Assembly: GCA_030015575.1 (NCBI GenBank)
Contig: JASDDO010000001.1
Coordinates: 517,385,772 to 517,449,771, forward strand
From: Agapanthus africanus
Lineage: Eukaryota > Streptophyta > Magnoliopsida > Asparagales > Amaryllidaceae
Length of the DNA stretch: 64,000 bases
Direction: 5' to 3'
Shown here: positions 56,124-64,000 of the stretch, piece by piece
How positions within the stretch are numbered: position 1 is the first letter of the stretch
How the letters are laid out: every line of letters starts with the position of its first letter
The notes under the pieces: generated by a model
The model's database searches: none
The model's input: the letters and a program-made list of their open reading frames with translations, nothing else
What the model was told of the DNA's origin: nothing
Translations under genes and position numbers: made by a program

Positions 56124-57554
56124 CCCCATAAACCTTTATTAGCTAGTTTACATAAGGATAAAATATCGATCGACCAAATTTTCCGGATCACAATTCTATT
56201 TTGATATACTTGCTGTCGATTTTAAAACTTGTCCAAAAAATTATTCAGATTGTCTCAAAAATACGTGCAGGCATTTTTAGAGCACCTCAAGAAATTTGGG
56301 CACGTGAGCCAACTATATGGCCGCGGAACCGCTGCATAATATGCCTATTGGTGGCGGTTCTGCGGTCGATGTGTGGCCATTGTGCGCCAAATTTCTTCTG
56401 GCACTCTATTATATGGAAATGTGATTTTTGGGATATTTGGTTTTGGCCCAGATTTGTTTGAGTGCTGGTTTTCATTTGGGGCCAATATGGAAAAGTTTTA
56501 GTCGATCGAAATTTTGAATACGTGTTTATCAGTGCAAGTGTTAATATCTGCGACCGTGAATATCATTGAGCGGTATAACCCGACTAGTTGCTATATGTTC
56601 AATTAAACGGGTTTGGGAACATGATATTTACGTTGATGTTCTGTGTTGTGCTGATGTTGTGGATGGATTGTCGTGGTGGATAGCCTATAGTGCAATGGTA
56701 GTAGTACAGTTCAGATTAATTTGTATATTCATTATTGCGAGGCGAGCGTCCGACATGTGGACAACCGTCTCTGCCTGATTGTATATTCTTTTATTAGGAC
56801 ACGACCGGATTGAAATTGATATCACCATTGTATATATACTTTTCTTTTCTATACTAGGATTACCCTGCGGTGGAGTGATCGAGTAGCTGGGTTCTAGAGG
56901 GCAACGGGCCCACATATCATGGCGTTGAGACGGAGGGGTCCTTACTCTAGAATTGGCGGGCTATTCGTCGCACTCGTAGGGGGTATAGGATGGCACATGG
57001 AGGGGTGCTCAAGTTACCGGATTCCGTGAAGTGCTGGATGGTCCATTCACTTTGTTAATTGGGGTTGCCTCACTTCTGGAATTGGCGGGTAACTTGCTGC
57101 ACTCGTAGGGGTCTTGATTATACATTGCACAGGCTATCCACACGACCGGTGAATGTCGAGTTTCATTTGCTTCTCAAAAGAAACCGGGGCTTCCTAGATT
57201 ATCCATTATTCTGTGTTGCTTATCACTTTTCTGTGATGTTGCTTATATCATGCCTGGGACGAATGTTACACACACACACACACACACCAGTAGATGTTGT
57301 ATATGTTTTGCATCCGCACTAGTCCAGCCCCCGCTCTGCCGTTAGTTAAGTAACCTAACGGTGCATGACGGGTCCCCGTGGCGAATGCAGATGATATATA
57401 CGTACATTGTATTTTCGTTCTTTTCTGGTATGATATGGATTAATTGATGGGACTGCATTAATTTTGATTAATACAATAAAAATAAATTTAAATGATGTTG
57501 TTAGAACCAATTTTTGAAAACTGTTATTGCAAACGTTTCCTTATGCTTTGCACA

Positions 57555-57760
57555 ACGGTATTCGGTTATGAATATCCAGCACCTCATTCGATGAGGCAAG
57601 AGCCGAGATCTCTTCATGGGAAGTGGCCTCTTGGGAAAAAGTTTGCGTCGTTGTAATAACTTCAATATAGTCGATTCTTTTTCTTTGCATGGTGGTATTC
57701 AGTTAGGAATATCCAGCACCTCATTCGATGAGGAAAGAGCTGAGATCCCTTCAGAGGGAG
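57555..57760 (+). repeat. Direct duplication, about 140-bp period
   Basis: 'ggaatatccagcacctcatt' (near 57709) and 'tgaatatccagcacctcatt' (near 57570), each followed by 'cgatgagg', start two copies. The match continues through 'gagatc', 'gtgacctctt' and 'aaaagttt'. The copies are moderately diverged. Confidence 0.75.
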
Positions 57761-57915
57761 TGACCTCTTTAGCAAAAGTTTACGCCACTATATATTTCTA
57801 AAACCATTCGAGTTCCTTCAACGATATCAAGTTCATCATGTTAAAGGTTTTTCGCCAAAAACCAGTCGTAGCCTTCCGTCGTTTCAGATAATTACTTCTT
57901 AGTATTCGTTCTGCG

Positions 57916-58115
57916 TTTGTTGATTATTCGTCAAGGTGTAGTGTACGGTAGCTACGTAATAATTGTCCGTAGAATAGATAATGCGATTGGTTAGGACGGT
58001 CGTGTGACTTTGTTGATTATTCGTCAAGGGTCATGCGGGTGGGTCTAATGCAATCTTGGATAATAACGGGTTGAACTTGACTAGGACCTTTTAATTTGTT
58101 AATTATTCATCAAGG
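57916..58115 (+). repeat. Spaced direct repeat, three copies
   Basis: 'gttgattattcgtcaagg' occurs near 57917 and 58014, and a variant, 'gttaattattcatcaagg', near 58097. The period is about 85-95 bp. Confidence 0.7.
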
Positions 58116-60679
58116 TCACTTGGGTCCTAGGGGAAAAAACCACATCGGGAGTTTCAAATATAAAAGGAAACTTACCAGGCATGCGCATACCTTCTAGAGT
58201 GTGGTGAGTTGAGTGTCTTCCATCAAGTTATTATGCGATAATAGTTGGGTCCCGATTCCCACTGATGAGTAGGTGTTACTCCTCGGGTGATTTTCAGATG
58301 ATCCTGACTAATTCTCCTTTTAGGGTTTGAAGGAGAATTCGAGGAAAAAGTGGGAGCCATCCTGATTAGATAAAGTGATTAACCAATCTAATCTAGGTTA
58401 GAGTGCACACTGAGTGTTTCTTTTCTCTCTCTCTCTCTCTCTCTTTGGCGGCGACCATGATCTGTCCCTAAACTAAAACTCATAGACCAAGTTAATCGAA
58501 CCTTCTTACACACTTTGGCTTTTGAATTGTCATGGTTCACGATAAAGTTTCATATATTCCTGCCACTCCTATTTTCCCTTTGCATTTCTCCAGAACACTC
58601 CGTATCACAACGAAGATCCATATTACTTGGATATGCCATTGTATAGTTACATACGAACTCGAAGGAACTTGTTTCTGTTCGAGGATGGTTTCCGGTTCGG
58701 GAGAATATGAATAGGATTATTCGGTTGTATTTTCAGTTTTACCTTCTCTCAGGTTGCGAGAGCTCCCAATATTAGGAGAGTACTCCTATTACGCTTATTA
58801 GATAATCTTCTTCCAAACCTTAGGCTGGTGCCGAAAGGTAGGAAAAGAAGAAAACTAATTAGCTTAAGTATAGTGTACAGAAGGTAAGAAGTAAAGACAT
58901 ATAAAGAGATTGGGCAGAGAACAAGGAAATACGGTTACTGTCATGAATCTGGATAGTGGAAGAGGCATTACTAGGAATACCCAGCTACCCCTTCAAAACA
59001 TTTTCATGTTTCAGTTTTACTGTACGGTGTTAATTGAAAACTGTTTTCCCAATTAGATTCTGACTCCAGGGTATGTATTTACCAGACTTAATTCGCACAT
59101 CTACATGGCGTTACAGATGCTGAGTGGGAGTAAGATATTGGGAATTGGATGATTAGATCCTCAATATATATCAGAATTCTTTGTATTGGTGATATTTGGT
59201 GAAATCGTCTGGGTTTTGCCTAACGGGAAATATTTGGTTTTGAATAACCATTGTTATGCACCAGTTTCAAACTGATATATCTGTACGTTTATTTTATAAA
59301 ATGAGATATAACCTTTTGAAATTATGTTTATGATATTTACCTATATCAGTTGATGGTTAGATAAGGTGCATTCAACAACGGTTTAATTCTTTTTAACTAT
59401 ATAACACAGTTTTGAACCTATGATGCACAGGGTTTGAGTTATTAAACTTATAGAACTTATACAAAGTATTGTATCTTGTACAATGTCCATTAGAATAAAG
59501 GGGTTGGTACTCGTACTATATTCTGTTTACTTATGACTTTTCTAGTTTTAGACAAGTATTTCGTTGAAATACAAGGTCTAAATTTTGAGAAGTTATCGGT
59601 ATAAGTATAAAGTAGAGAACCATATATTGCAAGTATCAGGATTTTTCGAGGTGATCGAAGATGTAGATACTTATGCTAAGTATTCCGTTGTAAGTAATAT
59701 ATTTGAGAATTTGCTTCTCTCTCAGGTTACTCATTCGTGAGTACGCTCCTTGATGAGTAATGCCGCTTGGCCTTATTCCATTTAGTCGATATGTACTGGA
59801 CACGACTGCATTTATTTTGAATCTGGTTCTAATTAAATTAGTGCATTTATTTCTATATTGGATATAGAATGGATTCATATCTTAACGATATTAAGGTATA
59901 TGGAGTTGTCCGACTTATGCTTAATACCAGAATCCGGATAAACTCAAGGCACGTTTTAGTAATGGCAGTTTGTGGGTTATTTCGGGCTTTGACGAGGGTT
60001 AACATTCTACCATTTGGAGGATCAATAATTATATTGTTCTTGACTCGCCGCCAGTTTTATTAAAATGAATTCTTTTCAGAAAACATTAGTGGGAATATGG
60101 TAGAACTGGAAGTGATTTCAGAACCACAAATGATTACTGAAAATTTAGTAGAACCTAAAAATTCAATTGGATTCGAAAATCCATTAGCTACTCCGCAGAT
60201 TTGGTGGGTAACCTCAGCCACCCGAGATGTACTTTGGTCTCCTCAGAGACGGTGACGGAGAGGTTTTTGATGACCCAAGCTTGCTACTACTGCTGTTCTA
60301 GACTGTGAGATCTGGCAAATGGATGAGTATAACGTCGTTCTAAATTAGCTTTAGAAGTGCACGTGTATATGACTCTACCATAGGGTTGTTGTAGTCAGTG
60401 GGAGCAGCGGAAGTATGGTGGGCAAGTAGCTTATTTCTATTTATAGACTAAAGTAAGTACAGCGGAGATAGATCATCTAGTTTTGATGTGACAGTCATAG
60501 AGTTTGACTTCATCAGAATAATAGATGGACTTGCTAAGAAAGTAGTAGGGAGTGATATCCTGGTATTTAGATGACATGCTCTTGATAGAAAGTGATCTTC
60601 CTATACTACGATCGGTTATACTGTGGTTGTCACAAGTTGTTTCTCCACATAAGATCTGGATAAAATATCAGAGAATCAA

Positions 60680-61440
60680 GTGACTAGATTTATGGTTTTA
60701 AATCTAGATTTGGGAAGTGTTCCAATTTGGGTACTTTGAAACTATTCTAAAGTGTTTTAGAATGGACGACTCCTGGCGTGGTGGTGTACCCGTAGGTGAG
60801 GGAGACACGCTCTCTAAAGAGATGTCTTCTAAACTGACGAGGAGAGCGATTTGCATGATTGGCATATCTCTTACTTAGGCAATTGAGTCAATCATGAAAT
60901 GTCAAGTACCACACCAGATATTGCTTTTGCATTATCTGCAATAAGCATATATTAATCCAATCCTGGAGAAACATTGGGAAGAAGTTATGAACATAACAGG
61001 ATGTTCATGGTATATGGTAACGACAGCCTTCTTCAGGAGGCGGTTATCCTTTCAGGCTTCCAAGATGACCTGGATGATAGAGTGACTGTCAGAATTATAG
61101 TTTTCCCTCTTTTGAGGGGCAGTATGTTGGACAGGTGGTCCAAATGGATACTAAAGAAGGTATGGCGCAGGATATTGATTAAATGCAGTGGATGATACGG
61201 TCTAAGAAGTTTGTAGAATTTGGAGTTCATTTATGAACTAGGTCCCATCAGATATCCAGACAAATTCTAAGACATGTATCACTCATTTCGGGAGATAGTC
61301 TTTCTCCGCCAAGTTGAGATATAGAGAGATAAAGATAGAAACATTGGAGCGGATCTACTCACTGAGGCTATTTCTCGAACGCAATGTTTCACAAACAAGC
61401 TTTGCGAGACTGATTAGTAGAGAAGTTGGATGTTCGGTAT
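60680..61440 (+). pseudogene. Copia RT C-terminus and RNase H (fossil)
   Basis: Recognisable landmarks in order: R-F-type G-M-D-D near 60765, S-S-T-T-P-D-I-A-F-A-L-S near 60905 (the Copia T-R-P-D-I-A block), and N-P-G-E-K-H-W-E-E-V near 60960. Then follow F-M-V-Y-G near 61000 and S-G-F-Q-D-D near 61050. Near 61330-61370 comes K-D-R-N-I-G-A-D-L-L-T-E, matching the Copia RNase H end before the purine tract. These fix superfamily and orientation. The region is broken in many places. Confidence 0.72.
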
Positions 61441-61487
61441 CACACGGGCTGTGAATATGCGACAACGCAATAATTAGCCTTAAGTGC

Positions 61488-61498
61488 AAGTGGGAGAT
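61488..61498 (+). promoter_or_regulatory. Polypurine tract of Copia element
   Basis: AAGTGGGAGAT directly before the 3' LTR TG at 61499, the usual Copia arrangement. Confidence 0.8.
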
Positions 61499-61680
61499 TG
61501 TTGGCTATAGTGCCCTCAAGACAATTATTGTAATTACGGGAAGGTGATTATGATGATTGAGGGAGGACCTATATGGGTAGAACAGTCTTACTCGAGATGA
61601 TAGTATACTATCTAGTTTATCTCTATCATCATGTACATCCATTATGTGATATTACAGATCACTATTACATGTTGATAGAG
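61499..61680 (+). mobile_element. Copia 3' LTR head, interrupted
   Basis: It matches 54027-54208 with about 12% difference and is cut at 61681 by a minus-strand LTR. The remainder should lie right of the window. Confidence 0.82.
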
Positions 61681-62566
61681 TGTCATGACCCCAAATTTTA
61701 GGCACGTGACCGGCACTTAAACTACGTAACGTCAACAGGCATACGCAATTTAAGTAAGCCGAAACCCAGAAATCTAAACCACCAAAAATGGATAAATGGA
61801 GAAAACATAGTTAAAAACCTTCGGAAATCTCAAGTAAAAATCTTTAAACTTAAGTGTGCTTTCTTAAAATTTTCGGCAGCACCTCCCTTGTAAAAACTAG
61901 CCCCAAAAACGAGTACAACATAGAATATAATAAAGCAACCCCAAACGGGAGCAAATCACGCCCAACGGCAGAAACAACCACCACAAGCATATATACGACG
62001 CCGTAGCGAAGAAATATAAATGAAAACAGCATAAGGAGGTAAAACTTTATAACAAAGACCAGCTCCCATAAGCACGGCACCCAAAGTCACAAAATAATAC
62101 AATATCGATCCTCACAACGCGTCTCTAAGTCAAATATATGAAGTGGTAGATGGAGAGTAGTAGATACAAAAGATAAATAATGAACATCATCGGATAACCG
62201 CAAATCCACCTATAGCAAAAGGCCTCACAGCCAACCGTAGCGGTATCCGCAAAAGTAGAGGTAATATGAAGCCTTGCCGCGACTACTCTGAGGGTAAGTC
62301 CTACAAAACACTGTGGCACAACGGGGGTGAGTTGCCAACCCGTGAATAGTAAATAACATCATACTGTAATCGCAAGTATGCACGAACAACGATAAATCTA
62401 TCACATGTAAACTGATAGCATAAGTATGGCAATATAGATATGCAACAATCATGATCAAGGTACACCATCAGGATACTACATCTACATGAATAAAAATGCA
62501 TATCAAATAAATGCTGAGTATGGGATAAAACATATCATCAACACGGAATCCTCATCGTGGAAAACT

Positions 62567-62786
62567 AGTGTCCATCAACGACACTCTAAATCCCAATATC
62601 TCAGGCACCGCATCCTCAAATCGGCCCTCATGTCCTGTAAGTCTTATGGAACCTGTGTGTCCAACACCGACACTCGAAACATCATGAAAACATATGCCTG
62701 TGTGTGTGTGTATAAGGATATCTATCTCGTGTTTCCATCAACGACACATAAAAATCATGGAACCTGAGTGTCTAACATCGACACTC
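62567..62786 (-). repeat. GTGTC hairpin repeats, minus-strand copies
   Basis: AGTGTCCATCAACGACACT starts at 62567, GTGTCCAACACCGACAC at 62657, GTGTTTCCATCAACGACAC at 62729, and GAGTGTC-taacatc-GACACTC at 62766. A weaker fifth starts near 62807. This array has more units than the G LTR and includes a local duplication with a (TG)n run near 62697-62710. Confidence 0.75.
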
Positions 62787-63389
62787 GAAACATCATGAAA
62801 TACTCGTGTCCAGTATCGACATGCAAATCCTCATATATCGGGCTCCGTCGGTCCGGATCGGCCCTCATAAATATCTCGAGCTCCGTCAGTCCGGATCGCC
62901 CCACACCATCTCACGCCTCCAGTCAGTATCCTCCAGATATCCGCCGAGTCCAAATATTATCACCGATAGATAATAGTCCCGCTGCCAGGCTCATCGGCAA
63001 ATCCATTGATATACTTTTCTTCCCCTGGGGTACCATACCAGGTCCACCATGTACCCACAGACGGTGCCTACCGCTCCTTGAATCGGGTATATAGCACAAG
63101 TCTCAGAACCAAGAAAACTCATGGTGGACGCACTGAAATATCATATCACGAGAAACCGGGTTTTCAACCAATATATATAAATTTCTTGAAATACCTCCAC
63201 GGTTCTCAAATCCATAAATCACATGAAATCCATATATCAATGCGTAAATCCATGAAAACTGATATATGCAACATAAAACAACAATATGAGCATATTAAGG
63301 GAAAATCGCTCTTTTAAATGAATCCAGTTTTAAAATATATCATGCGGTTCCCAAATCCTCCGAAATCAAGTGCAGTATTATATGAGGTG

Positions 63390-63667
63390 TACATGTAACT
63401 ATAGAAAGATATGTGTATCTACATGTAAGCAAGTATGTATGATGCATTTCATAAGCGCAATAGCACAATAATCAACGCCTCAATGTCAAATGACAGTACA
63501 ATACCACTTAGGGGTATATGTAGTTATAGCAAGATATGTGGGTATACATGTAAGTATGTTTGCATAATATACATATAGCTGTAGCAAGGTATGTGGGTGT
63601 ACATGTAGCTGTAGCAAGGTATGTGGGTGTACATGTAAGTATGTATGCAGGATGTACATGTAGTTGT
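63390..63667. repeat. Minisatellite, 30-bp and longer units
   Basis: Two adjacent 30-bp units lie at 63571-63600 and 63601-63630 ('gctgtagcaaggtatgtggg' core, one base apart). They sit among looser 50-90 bp repeats of 'atgtagttatagcaagatat' type from 63390 onward. Confidence 0.85.
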
Positions 63668-64000
63668 TGTTAGTGTATATGCCCCAGAGGCCATTACTGT
63701 ATCATACTAGTTTGTATATTACTTAATGGAAGCTTGGGATATTCACCTTGTATAAACAATCTTGCTCAATATAGTAGTATGCTACTTGGTTTGTTTCTAC
63801 TTCAATGTGTACATGTGTTTATTTTGCGATATCACCTATACGCATTAGTGGAGCCCTTAGGATCTTTGCTTGATTACCAGCGTTGTGATGGCAGTCACAC
63901 TAGTGGGGGCTGGGTAATCTATAAGCACATCCTTATACAGGTCCCTAGTCGTAGGACTATCGAGACAGGGCATCGATACTCCGGAGTAGACTAGCGTATG
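63668..64000 (+). mobile_element. Copia-type LTR head, runs off right edge
   Basis: It starts TGTTAGTGTATATGCCCCAG. From about 63740 it follows the other Copia LTR heads ('agtagtatgctacttggttt', 'ataagcacatcctta', 'ctccggagtagactag'). The first 60 bases are quite different, so it is a separate subfamily. Confidence 0.7.

Larger units (their letters stand above)
56124..60679 (+). mobile_element. Copia leader and degraded gag-pol part
   Basis: The leader 56124-56755 matches 1-625 inverted. Beyond that I cannot assign domains with confidence until 60680. Three sets of spaced direct repeats (56945-57115, 57555-57760, 57916-58115), a (CA)n run at 57269-57288 and a (CT)n run at 58423-58444 are present. 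Confidence 0.55.
54027..61680 (+). mobile_element. Ty1/Copia LTR retrotransposon (fossil, 3' LTR interrupted)
   Basis: The 5' LTR is 54027-56109, the primer site is at 56110, the internal region is 5.4 kb, the purine tract is at 61488 and the first 182 bp of the 3' LTR are at 61499-61680. RT/RNase H of Copia type lies directly before the purine tract, as in Copia order. The two LTR heads differ by about 12% over 180 bp, so it is old. Coding is heavily broken, with well over ten breaks. Confidence 0.82.
61681..63667 (-). mobile_element. Element-G-related LTR, minus strand, 5' part missing
   Basis: The minus strand ends CCGGTCACGTGCC...GGTCATGACA at 61681, like the ends of the two G LTRs (25673, 32611). 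It shares their hairpin region and the 'tggggccc/ggtaccc' region (63040). It is a different subfamily and clearly diverged. Its start is not seen: at 63668 a Copia-type LTR begins. Whether it is a solo LTR or part of a full element is undetermined. Confidence 0.7.

Noticed and set aside
62693-62712. Purine/pyrimidine alternation (TG)n as a Z-DNA regulatory site
   Set aside because: Short simple repeat inside a dead LTR with no supporting signal.

Overview
This window looks like intergenic nuclear DNA from a flowering plant with a large, repeat-rich genome. It is almost wall-to-wall plant-type LTR retrotransposons of both the Ty3/Gypsy and Ty1/Copia superfamilies, with LTRs of about 0.7 to 4 kb, primer sites matching plant initiator-Met and Asp-type tRNAs, and one LINE remnant. 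I found no host protein-coding gene, rRNA, true tRNA or CRISPR array that I can support. Superfamily calls rest on domain order and motifs read by eye. Lineage names (Tat, Athila, Del/Tekay) are tentative, and ages are rough estimates from LTR divergence.

Left block (1-15004, all on the minus strand) is a three-deep nest. A Copia element (5' LTR 642-2774, leader running off the left edge) sits in the gag of a Ty3/Gypsy element with a 2.8 kb LTR (2775-8812). That element in turn sits in the end of the pol region of a Tat-like Ty3/Gypsy element (8813-15004). The latter still shows gag, protease, RT, RNase H, a second RNase H, integrase and a 0.7 kb LTR. The long LTR of the middle element is the most unusual stretch: it is built from dozens of short dyads with changing arm sequence, including pairs of CACGTG boxes whose centres lie exactly 10 bp apart.

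15005-17452 is mostly unassigned, with a LINE 3' end at 16150-16960. Then comes a very large nest, 17453-49807. The host is an Athila-like Ty3/Gypsy element (LTRs of 1.6 kb, about 10% diverged) inserted in an old Copia fossil. Its 5' LTR carries element G (18952-32611, 5-bp duplication TATTC on both sides), which itself carries a minus-strand solo LTR (20943-23769, duplication GATCC). The leader of the Athila-like host carries element H (33692-44273, LTRs only 1-2% apart, the youngest whole insertion). G, H and the visible part of the Athila-like host all lack recognisable RT or integrase and look non-autonomous. H carries a zinc-knuckle gag remnant and a very acidic open frame where pol would be; the Athila-like host carries an unfamiliar 281-codon frame.

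Right block (49808-64000): the Copia fossil resumes, followed by a pile of related Copia LTRs (50742, 52450, 54027), one piece of it inverted. Next is a degraded Copia element (54027-61680) with a recognisable RT/RNase H end. A G-related LTR in minus orientation interrupts its 3' LTR at 61681, and another Copia-type LTR head starts at 63668.

No genes co-operate here in a host pathway; the biology is serial transposition. The theme worth following is that unrelated elements in this window independently carry arrays of short hairpin-forming dyads (6.07-8.81 kb; 24.7 and 31.6 kb; 27.46-28.16 kb; 62.57-62.79 kb).
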